A stretch of 64,000 nt of DNA from Artocarpus heterophyllus (Eukaryota > Streptophyta > Magnoliopsida > Rosales > Moraceae). This document shows, piece after piece, positions 13,272-23,173 of the stretch. Under the pieces are notes generated by a model. The model ran no database searches and had not been told where the DNA came from. It saw only the letters and a list, made by a program, of their open reading frames with translations. Each line of letters opens with the position of its first letter. The stretch's first letter is position 1. The stretch spans positions 20,592,324 to 20,656,323 of the forward strand of contig CM046350.1 in NCBI GenBank assembly GCA_025403435.1, read 5' to 3'. Both the position numbers and the translations under genes were made by a program.

Positions 13272-14954
13272 TATAACAACTATTATTTTTAACAGGTATG
13301 ATTGTGTCTAATTTAATTATTAGTGTTCCAATTTAAATATTTAAAATTTTGTTGCATAAAAAATTTATATCATATTAATTATTCTACATATTCTTGATTT
13401 TTCTAAAATTTTTCTATACCTATTTTTTAAAATCACCAAAATGCCTTTGGAACTTTTATTTAATTAGAAAAATGTCATTTGACATTATATGCATCGAAGT
13501 TCCGATGGAGACTCATTTCCACCTCCTATTTTGTTGCTTTCCTATCATACTTAGACCACATCCCATATTCAACAGGATGAATGATTTTTTTTTAAAATTT
13601 TTAATTTTCTTTCTTCTTCTTTTTATTCCTCCTCTTCTTCTCCCTTCTTCTTTTTCTCCTTCTTTCTTCTTTTCCTTCTTTTCTCTACTTCTTCATTCTC
13701 TATTTGATGAGAGTCATAATTGAGGAAAAACCAAAGACACTAACATTAAAACTTCACTATTTTTCCACTCACAGTCACAAAAATGACCTCCTATAAACTC
13801 ATGATCAAGGAAGCTTGGGAATTTTCAAGATCAAACAACATGTTTGAGCTAAGTTTTGAGGTTAGATTTTTAAAACTCAAACTTTGATTTAAATTATGTA
13901 TTAATATTTGTATCCATATTTAGAGCATATTAAATTTGAGGCACACTAATAAAATAAAATGACCTGATTATGGAGTTAATATTCAACTTAAATTTATGAT
14001 ATTTATGCGTCTAAAGGTTAAGGAAGTGATTGGAGCTTACGTGGTGAATTGGTGTTGTAAGTTAGAAGTTATCAATAGATTATTCGCCAAAGAAGTAGGG
14101 ATTCTATTACTCAAATTTTATCAGGTTTTTTAAATTAAAATTGGTCCTTTATTTCGCAAGATAAATTATATTTTATGTTGTTAATATTATTACATAAATA
14201 TCACTTAAAGACCTAATACTGTGCAATCGTCTTGTTGTGTACAGCGAGGTCAAGTGATTTGACATACTTTAATACAATTTTTAGAAGCATGGTTAGATAA
14301 TATGGATTCTATATATATCGATAAGAATATAAGAGATGGTGAGATGTCAAAAGGGTGACGATTACGTCCTTTAGCACATATACCCTTAGGGGTAAATAGG
14401 GGAGAGGCGTTGGCACTCCCTTGGGTAGAAAATCCCAGAACGCACTGTATAAGAAACGTCTTGGTGAGGATTTAGGACTCAATGTTCCCTCATCGACAAC
14501 TCATGTTGGTGTTTTGAGTTGTCAAGTGGGCCTTTCGAGGTTACGTTGAATAGAGAGACGTGATTCTCAATTTCATTATAGATACCAAAAAACATTATTT
14601 AATTATGAATTATATAATATGTTATAGAAACATGGCAAAATTTATTATAGGGTAGCCACCAGTTATGAACATAATGGGATTGTTATAAAACAAATAATAT
14701 TGTTAGGTAATAAACTATTCATGCAGGTGTTAATATAGTAAATAATAAAACCTAAAGGTGAGTAATATTTTTCCTATTAGGCATGTTGATGCTCATTTCC
14801 TATTATTTTTACCTTTCAAATGGAGTTTAGTGTAATCCATCTGACGAGGAGTAGATGACAATACTGCCTGTGATGTGTCGGAGTTTCTTTTAGCTTTATA
14901 TATTTTTCGTTTGATCATGTAAGACTCTTAAACTCTAGTATTGGCTGTGTTAAA
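13272..14954 (+). repeat. Right LTR of degenerate gypsy element
   Basis: The start is placed at TATAACAAC after the purine tract, probably a decayed TGTAACAAC, and the end near 14954 where similarity to the left copy stops. The length is about 1.7 kb. A pyrimidine-rich, T-run-rich stretch at 13570-13700 lies in the part missing from the left copy. No matching target-site duplication can be expected because the left LTR is truncated. Ends are approximate. Confidence 0.55.
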
Positions 14955-17030
14955 TTATTTAATGACTGGGAACTCTATAATGATAATAATGATTGTACTT
15001 TTAATATTTGGTACTACATTAAACTGTGGTTTGAAATTTTAAATATACTCTCGTTTAGTTTTATTTTAAAGACCCATGGGTACTGTTTTAATGTTTTGAA
15101 ATGATATTATAAAATTTATTTATATTTACTAAATACTACTAACCCCCTTAAGGGCATTACAAAAGTGTTCTTTTTAGGGATTTCAGTTACCAATTGAGTG
15201 GTTTTGATTAATTTAGAGGGAGAAAAGATCTTAAGGATAGTGATTATTGCCAAGTATCGCACCACATTAACGCTTTCTGTCCCGATAATAAGTAAAAGTA
15301 GATGTAAAGGGGAGTTGATGTGTTTTCTATAGATTGGAAGACATTCTGATTGGTTTTATAAAATTGTAGGTAAAATGAAATAGAGTATACAGTCTAGAGG
15401 CATTTATGAAAATAATTTCATTTTATTGTTTGATAGGAGGGAAAAAAAGTTAAGGTGATAGATAATAGTTATCTGTTTAATTATTATATTGTGTGTGTTT
15501 TTTTATTCGTTAATAATTTATTTTGGAGAGTAAAATAATGTTTTTAGCTTAACAAATGGATTTTTTGAATCCTTCTGCTAACAAACAGATCCAAAATAAT
15601 AGGCCTAAATGAACTCTCTCCCTTCTCTCATTCCGCCAACCAAAATCAACGGTTGGTCCTTTACTTCCACGCCTCTCCCTTCCTCCATCTCTCCCTCCTA
15701 CCAAGGGACTGCAAAGGCTACAATTCAACAAATTCGGCCCAAATATTTGGTGAGGCTCTAACTTTAGCTCATGACGGTGTCTGTGTCCAGCCCATCCCCT
15801 CGTCCAGTCCTGCCAACGTATGTTAACAACTTTGCACTTCGAATCATAGAAACCTTATAGCAGTGTTATAACATTTGTTTTCCTTTAATTCAGTGCCATG
15901 GTCCAGAGAAAGTCCCTCTCTCTCCAATCAAACTTCATAAAGAACATTAGTGGCAGACAAAAACGATAAGTCTATTGTCATTTTAATAACAGATAGTGAC
16001 GGATCATGCAAGAACAAAACATCTAACATTTTGCCGTCTGAACCCAGAAATAAACGGAAACTATAACTACGAAATATGCAAATTAATTAGAAATGTGATC
16101 TTTATCAAATGACGGGAAAAGATGGGGGAATTAATTACAAAATATCTTTGTAATGGGTCTCCAAAGACATTGGCTTTACCAAAAGATGAGAAAGATCTAA
16201 CGACACAATATCTTCCACCTTTTATGGTGTCAAAATTCATTGTCTTCACGAGATGATAGATGCTAAAGCAATATTTCATCTAATAGTATCTCACTAGTAA
16301 CACACTAATATACACACTAATATTGCATTAAAGAAAATCTGAGTTTAGAATGCGAGTCCTTTTAGACTTGCAATGAGAACTTTACGTATCAATAAAAAAA
16401 GAAAATCAAATCTGCTAGCACATTACGTTCCTTCACTTTTTTTTCAAAATATTAAAAATGCAAAAATTAATTTGCCATCTCTTGAAAGTACCTCGTACAA
16501 TCTAGTAAACTAGGCTGCCGACCTCATTCAGGCTGTCCCAGTTGAGGAGGAGCCAATAGTGAAAGGATATAACGACTGGCTCTCCTTGTCAGTTAGTCGG
16601 TTAACCTCAGTCTAGCCCTCCTATTTGAGGCGAAAATATTAGAGAAATAATATGAAGACTCTCTTTCCCTTGTTAGTTAGGTTGTTGACCCCAATCGGCT
16701 ACAAGTCTCAGTTCAAAACTCACCTCCGAGCCCTGCTACCGTTGCTTTGTGGCAATTATAGAATGTAGAGCTCTAAACTGATGAGAAGGAATATGGTTGG
16801 AAACTTGCCACCACCGACTTGCTCAGCTTGACGGCGGTGCAACATGTTGTTATTCCACGTGTATAGAGTGAGAATATTCTTGTGTAAGAGTGTCTCTATG
16901 CATATTATGCAAGAGAGATTGTAATATATTTCTCAAATATAAAGTTAATTATCACACTTGAAAGGAGAATATACGTTTCTATGTGGAAAATTGAAGTAGC
17001 CGTGTGGCCAGATTTTCTAGTGCCACGGCC
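14955..17030. other. Intergenic DNA with possible gene fragment, no firm gene
   Basis: A CT-rich stretch at 15615-15710 resembles a plant 5' leader. It is followed by an ATG at 15771 with a plausible donor (15818) and acceptor (15893) that give only about 41 codons; see findings. Between 16570 and 16725 a phrase containing 'CTTGTCAGTTAG' is partly repeated ~100 bases later. Nothing else is recognisable. Confidence 0.5.
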
Positions 17031-17035
17031 CTGGG
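17031..17035. repeat. Target-site duplication CTGGG (left) of copia element
   Basis: CTGGG lies immediately outside the TGTTGG terminus of the left LTR. The same five bases follow the right LTR at 21329-21333. An exact 5-bp duplication shows that both outer ends belong to one insertion. Confidence 0.93.
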
Positions 17036-17396
17036 TGTTGGGGAATTAGAAGACTTCTAATTCCAAGGATCGCAAGAACGAACAATTGCAGAAAATAAAT
17101 AGGAGAAAAGAAGAAAAAGAGACACCAAATTTTTATACAGGTTCGTCCAAATTTGAGACTACGTCCTGTTTCTGCCGCTTGCAGATTCCACTATGATGAA
17201 GGAGATTACAGATTACAAGAGCAGTTTCTCACACACTCACAAATTGTGCTTACCAAAACTCTCTTCTATCTAACACCCAATGGGAATTTTTTCTCTCTCA
17301 AGGATGAAGCTCTCAAGAATTTTGCCTCTCACAAAATTATGCCACTCTTAATTTTCACACACAGTTTTCACACACACAACCCTAGCCACCTTGTGT

Positions 17397-17405
17397 CTAT
17401 TTATA
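17397..17405 (-). promoter_or_regulatory. TATA box in copia 3' LTR
   Basis: TATAAATAG on the minus strand, about 430 bp into the LTR, matches the plant TATA consensus. The identical site is in the other LTR at 20921-20929. The palindromic array lies just upstream in U3. Confidence 0.75.
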
Positions 17406-17513
17406 ACCAAAGGAGGAGAAAATAGCAACTAATGGGAAACCCTAGTGGTTTCCCGTTTTTGGGACCTTTTGAATTCGACTCTGATTCAAAAACATCGCGC
17501 AGCACAGCGCGTC

Positions 17514-17745
17514 AGCGCCGCGACGCTCGAAACGAGAGCTGCGACGCTCCCCTGCGGTGCCTAGGCGCTCTTCTCCTGGCGCCTAGGCGCCATCCTCATT
17601 CGGCCTAGGCGTTTAGCCCTTGGCGCCTAGGCGCTTGCCACATAGCGCCTAGGCGCTCTTGTCCTGGCGCCTAGGCGCTCTTCACCTGGCGCCTAGGCGC
17701 CTTCGCCCCAGCGCCGCGGCGCTCTTCTGCCAGAGCCGCGGCGCT
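17514..17745. repeat. 22-bp-periodic GC-rich palindrome array in copia LTR
   Basis: Eleven units repeat at 21-22 bp. Each is centred on CCTAGG or CCGCGG (or a mutated form) within a larger palindrome such as GGCGCCTAGGCGCC. Centres start at 17518, 17539, 17560, 17582, 17604, 17626, 17648, 17670, 17692, 17714 and 17736. The array is far more GC-rich than the surrounding LTR and occupies U3 upstream of the TATA box. Confidence 0.92.
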
Positions 17746-17831
17746 TGCTCCCTGCCTTCGAGGACGCGATTTTCTCCCTTTTCCTTCCTTTTGCTGGGTT
17801 GTCTACTTGATTTGGCTCCATATCTGCAACA

Positions 17832-17842
17832 ATCTCCCACTT
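17832..17842 (-). other. Polypurine tract of copia element
   Basis: On the minus strand this reads AAGTGGGAGAT directly before the TGTTG start of the 3' LTR, the usual copia plus-strand primer. Confidence 0.85.
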
Positions 17843-17890
17843 GGAGACTAATCAATTCACCATGTCTCCCACTGCAGCGGCAACGACTTC

Positions 17891-18976
17891 TCACGCCTCT
17901 TGGAGAAGTCCAACTGAAGTTGCGCACAACTTCAGTTTCTCAATCGGATCCATCTTGGTGAGCATATCTCTGGATCCTTTTACCACCCACCTTGCCTTAT
18001 ACCGCTTGCTGCCAGCACTTTTATCTTTTGCCCGGTATACCCTCTTGTTGTGCAAGGATTTTTTACTCTGTGGTAACTTTGCCAGTTGCCATGTCCGATC
18101 CAACTCGTCCCTCATGGCTAACTCCCACTTGACCGAATCTCCAGCCTCCACGGCTTCATCAAAGCTCTCTGGCTTACCTTGGTCGGTCAACAAGATGTAA
18201 TGCAGAGTTGGGGAGTATCTCTGCGGTGGTCTGATTGTCTTGCTAGACCTCCTGACTGGTGTGGCAGGAGTCCTCTGGTTTTCTTCTGGAGCTATGTTTT
18301 CCTGGTCTTCAACCTCTGGATTTTGCACCTCCACTTCAGGCAGATCCTTCAATGGAATCACCTCAGACTTCTTATCTTCAGAACCTGAACCCCTGGAGTC
18401 CGTGCTGTCTCTGTCCTTGTACAGAACACCTTCGTTGAAGATCACATCCTTGCTCCTGATAATCTTCCGGCTTTGGTCATCCCAGAGACGATAACCAAAC
18501 TCAAGTCCGCCATAGCCAACTAGAAAGCACTTCTTTGACTTGGCATCCAGTTTACTTCTAGCAGTAGAATCAATATGTGCATAAGAAACACAACCAAACA
18601 CTCTCAAGTAAGAGAGATCCACCTGTTTATGGCTCCAGACTTCTTCCGGTAGCTTGAACTTCAGCAGTGTGGATGGACTTCTGTTGATCAGATGAGCGGC
18701 TGTGTTAATCGCCTCAGCCCAAAACATCTTTGGCAGCCCTGCATGCAACCTCATGCTCCTAGCACGCTCGTTTAAAGTCCTGTTCATCCTCTCAGCTACC
18801 CCATTCTGTTGTGGTTTCCCTGGAATGGTCTTCCTCATCTTTATCCCATTCTCAGCACAGTACCGCCTGAAATCTTCACCTAGGTACTCTCCCCCATTGT
18901 CAGACTGCAAGCACTTCACCTTCAAATCTGTCTCGTTCTCCACCATGGCTTTCCATCTCTTGAAAGCATCGAACAC
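17891..18976 (-). pseudogene. Copia pol 3' part: integrase C-terminal half, RT/RNase H deleted
   Basis: This 361-codon frame continues integrase after the frameshift. It has the catalytic second Asp in LQSDNGGEY (residues ~24-32), the catalytic Glu region QNGVAERMNRTL (~57-68), and the copia-type KCFLVGY...GYRLWD segment. It then enters the first residues of reverse transcriptase (AMRDELD, then YKARWVVKG). Within a few codons it jumps to DMLTK...EKLKLC, which normally closes the RNase H end of copia polyproteins, and stops. The junction is near 17969-17975. The FDVKTAFL and YVDD blocks of RT and the RNase H catalytic core are therefore absent. The deletion keeps the reading frame. Confidence 0.9.
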
Positions 18977-18977
18977 A

Positions 18978-20525
18978 TCAGATTTTTTTTTTCAGAAAGT
19001 AAACCCATACCTTCCTGCTTGAGTCATCAATGAACGTCACATAGTAGTTTGCGCCACCAAGGGAAGTCACCGGCGCAGGCCCCCACACATCAGTGTGAAC
19101 AAGCTCCAATCTCCTGGACTTAGGCTCTCTACCCATCTTTGAGAAACTGACTCTCTTCTGTTTACCAAAGATGCAGGCTTCACACAAACTGTGATCAACA
19201 GTTTTCAAACCCGGTAGTTTTCCTTTGCAGTGAAGCACCTTCATACCCTTCTCACTCATGTGACCGAGCCTATAATGCCATAGCTCGGTATTCGCAGCAG
19301 AATCAGCAACTGCTAGGGTATCTCTGCAACTAGAGTTCATGTAGAGAGTTCCAGCCTTGCGTCCCCGAGCAATAACCATCGCTCCTTTCGTGACTTTCCA
19401 ACCTCCACAATTGAAGGTTACTTTATGTCCATCATCATCCAGTTGCCCCACCGAAATCAAGTTGCGCATTAATTTAGGAACATGTCTCACCTTATGAATC
19501 TTCCATACCGACCCATTAGGCATTTTTAAACTGACATCTCCAATGCCAACTATATCCAAAGGTTCTCCATCAGCGAGATAAACCTTACCATGATTTTCGG
19601 TAACGTAGTTCTCCAGGACATGACGGTGTGCTGTGGTGTGGAATGATGCTCCTGAATCCATCACCCACGAATCAAAAGAACTGTCGACAGACAAGATTAA
19701 AGCATCCTGTTGCTCTTCAGTGGCGGCGTTGGCTGCGTCATTAGTCTTGTCTTCATTCTTCCTTGGAGCCCTGCAGTTCTTTTTCAAGTGGCCCGTCTTC
19801 CCACAGTTCCAACACTCCATAGTCCTACCGTTCCTTGACTTGCTTCTCCCATTCCTCGACTTGCCTCTCCTGCCATTATCCCTGTTGGATTGCCTATCAA
19901 GTTTCCTGCCCCTATTATCAACATTAAGGGCCGAGTTCGACGAAGAGGCTTCTCCTGAGTCCTTCCTGCGAACTTCTTCCGCCAGAATAGAATTTCTGAC
20001 ATCAACAAACTTTAATTTGGCATTCCCAAGCGAATTTGTAATGGCCACCCTCATGGGTTCCCAACTGTTTGGTAACGAGGCCAAGAGGATTAGAGCATTG
20101 ATCTCATCATCGAATTTAATCTCTACCGAGACCAATTGGTTTAGTACGGTGTTGAAACTGTTCAGGTGCTCTACCACCGAGGCACCTTCAGACATCTTTA
20201 AATTAAAGAGCTTCTTCATGAGATGTACCTTGTTATTGGCTGAGGGCTTCTCATACATCTCTGACAGAGCCTTCATCATCCCTGCTGTAGTGGTCTCCTT
20301 CGCAACGTTGTGGGGAACGTTCTTTGACAAAGTCAAACGGATCACACCGAGTACCTGTCTATCAAGGAGACTCCACTCCTCATCCTTCATGCCTTCGGGC
20401 TTACTACCCAAGGGCAAGTGCAGTTTTCTGCTGTACAAGTAGTCTTCTATTTGCATCCTCCAATAGGAAAAATCTGAACCATCGAATTTGGTGATGCCGA
20501 CTGCCATACCTTCTTCTCCAGTCAT
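18978..20525 (-). CDS. Copia gag, protease and N-terminal integrase
   Basis: The frame of 515 codons starts at ATG 20525, just downstream of the primer site. Gag (UBN2-type, residues ~10-200) begins with KFDGSDFSYWRMQIEDYL. A CCHC zinc knuckle CWNCGKTGHLKKNC is at ~237-250. The aspartic protease active site in DSWVMDSGASFHTT is at ~284-297. The GAG-pre-integrase motif ELWHYRLGHM is at ~412-421. The integrase core begins with HTDVWGP near 477. The frame ends prematurely at a run of ten A (coding strand) at 18982-18991, after which integrase continues in another frame (18976 downward). Gag and protease look intact. Function would be capsid formation, polyprotein cleavage and, were it whole, cDNA integration. 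Confidence 0.93.
   Translation of the reverse strand: MTGEEGMAVGITKFDGSDFSYWRMQIEDYLYSRKLHLPLGSKPEGMKDEEWSLLDRQVLGVIRLTLSKNVPHNVAKETTTAGMMKALSEMYEKPSANNKVHLMKKLFNLKMSEGASVVEHLNSFNTVLNQLVSVEIKFDDEINALILLASLPNSWEPMRVAITNSLGNAKLKFVDVRNSILAEEVRRKDSGEASSSNSALNVDNRGRKLDRQSNRDNGRRGKSRNGRSKSRNGRTMECWNCGKTGHLKKNCRAPRKNEDKTNDAANAATEEQQDALILSVDSSFDSWVMDSGASFHTTAHRHVLENYVTENHGKVYLADGEPLDIVGIGDVSLKMPNGSVWKIHKVRHVPKLMRNLISVGQLDDDGHKVTFNCGGWKVTKGAMVIARGRKAGTLYMNSSCRDTLAVADSAANTELWHYRLGHMSEKGMKVLHCKGKLPGLKTVDHSLCEACIFGKQKRVSFSKMGREPKSRRLELVHTDVWGPAPVTSLGGANYYVTFIDDSSRKVWVYFLKKKI
18982..18991 (-). other. Homopolymer frameshift in copia integrase
   Basis: A run of ten A on the coding strand ends the upstream frame in Ile-stop. 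The conserved integrase sequence resumes immediately in the next frame. A one-base length change in the run explains this. It could be a real mutation or a sequencing or assembly error. Confidence 0.8.
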
Positions 20526-20545
20526 CGTTCTTGATCAAAACCTCC

Positions 20546-20557
20546 GCTCTGATACCA
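20546..20557 (-). other. Primer binding site of copia element (tRNA-iMet type)
   Basis: On the minus strand this reads TGGTATCAGAGC, two bases inside the 5' LTR. It is complementary to the 3' end of plant initiator tRNA-Met, the common primer for copia elements. Confidence 0.92.
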
Positions 20558-20559
20558 GT

Positions 20560-21328
20560 TGTTGGGGAATTAGAAGACTCCTAATTCCAAGGATCGCAAG
20601 AACGAACAATTGCAGAAAATAAATAGGAGAAAAGAAGAAAAAGAGACACCAAATTTTTATACAGGTTCGTCCAAATTTGAGACTACGTCCTGTTTCTGCC
20701 GCTTGCAGATTCCACTATGATGAAGGAGATTACAGATTACAAGAGCAGTTTCTCACACACTCACAAATTGTGCTTACCAAAACTCTCTTCTATCTAACAC
20801 CCAATGGGAATTTTTTCTCTCTCAAGGATGAAGCTCTCAAGAATTTTGCCTCTCACAAAATTATGCCACTCTTAATTTTCACACACAGTTTTCACACACA
20901 CAACCCTAGCCACCTTGTGTCTATTTATAACCAAAGGAGGAGAAAATAGCAACTAATGGGAAACCCTAGTGGTTTTCCGTTTTTGGGACCTTTTGAATTC
21001 GACTCTGATTCAAAAACATCGCGCAGCGCGTCAGCGCCGCGGCGCTTGAAACGAGCGCTGCGGCGCTCCCCTGCGGCGCCTAGGCGCTCTTCTCCTGGCG
21101 CCTAGGCGCCATCCTCATTCGGCCTAGGCGTTTAGCCCTTGGCGCCTAGGCGCTTGCCACATAGCGCCTAGGCGCTCTTGTCCTGGCGCCTAGGCGCTCT
21201 TCACCTGGCGCCTAGGCGCCTTCGCCCCAGCGCCGCGGCGCTTGCTCCCTGCCTTCGAGGACGCGATTTTCTCCCTTTTCCTTCCTTTTGCTGGGTTGTC
21301 TACTTGATTTGGCTCCATATCTGCAACA
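20560..21328 (-). repeat. 5' LTR of copia element (769 bp)
   Basis: Direct repeat partner of 17036-17831. It carries ten rather than eleven palindromic units and the same TATA box at 20921-20929. Most substitutions between the two LTRs are in the GC-rich array, and several fit cytosine deamination at CG in the other copy. Confidence 0.95.
20921..20929 (-). promoter_or_regulatory. TATA box in copia 5' LTR
   Basis: TATAAATAG on the minus strand, correctly placed to drive transcription of the element's genomic RNA from the 5' LTR. Confidence 0.75.
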
Positions 21329-21333
21329 CTGGG
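21329..21333. repeat. Target-site duplication CTGGG (right) of copia element
   Basis: Exact match to the five bases at 17031-17035 on the other side of the element. Confidence 0.93.
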
Positions 21334-23139
21334 TCCATTCCAACAGGGTGTCGCGGCGCTAGTTCGTGTTCTTCAAATTTTGAATAGTTGTGATGAAGAG
21401 TTGTTTTGAACTATTGTGCTATTTGGTTGTATGTTTTCATACAAATCTAAACATTTATTAGCAACAAATATATCTGTTATAATAGATGTGTCATTATATG
21501 AACATATTCCTTTACAAATGAAAATGCATCTTTATGAGAAAGGTTGCATGGATTGCATTAGTTGTATTAATTCATTAGATAAGACCCTATCATTTATTAT
21601 TATTATTATTATTTTTAAATCTTCAAAACTTTTACATGTTTCATATCTTGTTCTGGACACAATTGAAGAGTTTGTAATATCTTGAGGCTAATTTACTATT
21701 AAACTCGTTAGCAAATTTTGTTTAAGTGAGGGCAAATAAAACCTAAAGAAGAAAGAATTTTAATACACCTCAAACTCTTTCTTATTTTTTCAGAAATTCT
21801 TGCCTCCATTTCTTGTCTTACACATATACTCTAACATATTATAAACGTACAATGAATAAACTCGTCTTTGGAGAGTTCCAAAGGCTGCTTTTGAAAAATA
21901 TTGCACTCTTCATGTCCATCCTCCATTAGGGTCACTTCAAAAGTGAAACCAATACATATAATGCCCTAGCTGTGTTCTCTCGATTACAATGACAATAAGA
22001 GGCTGAGTGTTGAGCAACTATTGGTACTTGATCAATATAATATTAAAGCTCGAGCAAAATGGGGGATGTCTTTTGAAACTTACTATATAAAGGTTGCTGC
22101 GGCCATTTTGTGTCCACAATGGCCAGCATAATAGCATATATATTCTCTTATCTTATCTCTCATATTTTGCCTCAAGTTATCGTGCCACCAGATATTTTCC
22201 TTCGGGAAAAAAAATTTAAGATTTTCAACAACTTTGGAGCTAGAAATCTTTGATTTGGATGTTGAAAATGCAAGGTATGTGTGATGTCATGTATTCTTGC
22301 CTTGAAGGGATAGAGCAGAAAGCTTTTAAAGGCAGCTTGAGTTTAATCAAATTTTAAATTAAATTAATAGCACAACAGTGCTAATAATCTCATAATCAAG
22401 TATTTTTTTCCTTTTATTATTTATCTATTTGTTTTACTTTTATTTAACAATTATGCATAAAATTTGAAATAAAAAAAATTTAAAAGTTAAATTAAAAAAA
22501 ATACATTAATTTTGAAAAAGTTTAAATGGAGCCACTTGGCCCTAGTTTCTCGTTGTGTTCAAGCTAACGGAGGTAGTATTGTGCTCAGTTGCTCTGAGAT
22601 GCGCATTTATGATAATATCACGAAGACAAATAGTAATGTGAAAAGCAAGAATTTTACCAATGGTAAATTATAACAGAAGCATGATATAAAAACTTAATAT
22701 TCTAGTAGAAGACATAATGCGCGGCTGCGAAGCCATGAAAATTTTTCAGCGAAACACTAAAAAAATTACATATAATTTTTATTAAATTAGGACATTATTA
22801 TGTGTTTCAGTTATTGAATAAACACAATTACAATTTTTCTTATAAAAGATGGACACAACTGAAATTTTAAGAAAATTTTAAGGAGAAAAATCAAATTTCT
22901 AAAACTTAAGTGGGGCCGTCAGTATAATTGTGTGTATATATATTTTCTAAGTAATATATAAAGTTGACAAATGACAACTATAATAATACTTACCCGTATT
23001 AGTATGTTAGACTACAGTCTAATTCAAATTTTTATGTCCTTAGATTTGGCCTTCAGATCATAACAAAGCCTAATTTTTAAACAATACTATTCTTAATGTC
23101 AATATTTTGCACGAGGAATTTTAAAAATAGTATCAAATT

Positions 23140-23141
<2 letters not shown>

Positions 23142-23171
<30 letters not shown>
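23142..23171. repeat. (ATT)n microsatellite
   Basis: About ten perfect ATT units in AT-rich DNA. Confidence 0.9.

Positions 23172-23173
<2 letters not shown>

Larger units (their letters stand above)
17036..17831 (-). repeat. 3' LTR of copia element (796 bp)
   Basis: This is nearly identical to 20560-21328. On the coding strand it begins TGTTGCAGAT and ends CCCCAACA. It is 27 bp longer than the 5' LTR: 5 bp near 17503, and 22 bp equal to one extra unit of the palindromic array at 17514-17745. Confidence 0.95.
17036..21328 (-). mobile_element. Ty1/copia retrotransposon, internally deleted, young
   Basis: This 4,293-bp element lies on the minus strand: 5' LTR 20560-21328, primer site 20546-20557, gag-protease-integrase frame, second frame, purine tract 17832-17842, 3' LTR 17036-17831. 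The LTRs start TG and end CA within TGTTG...CAACA and differ by about seven substitutions plus two indels of 5 and 22 bp, so insertion was recent. It cannot move alone. A homopolymer frameshift splits integrase, and almost the whole RT and RNase H region has been deleted. Gag, primer site and LTRs look good, so trans-mobilisation by a complete relative is conceivable. Tork/TNT1-type affinity is suggested by the gag and integrase wording but not proven. Confidence 0.95.

Noticed and set aside
13394..13723. 109-codon hydrophobic frame
   Set aside because: It is built from T- and C-rich low-complexity sequence within a gypsy LTR.
17153..17425. 90-codon frame repeated at 20677-20949
   Set aside because: It is identical because both copies are in the LTRs of one element; it is antisense to the LTR transcript and resembles no protein.
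17514..17745. CRISPR-like array
   Set aside because: The 22-bp periodic units have no unique spacers of constant length, lie inside LTRs and the genome is plant.
19633..20442. 269-codon plus-strand open frame
   Set aside because: It lies exactly antisense to copia gag and protease, has no recognisable domain and is a shadow of that gene.
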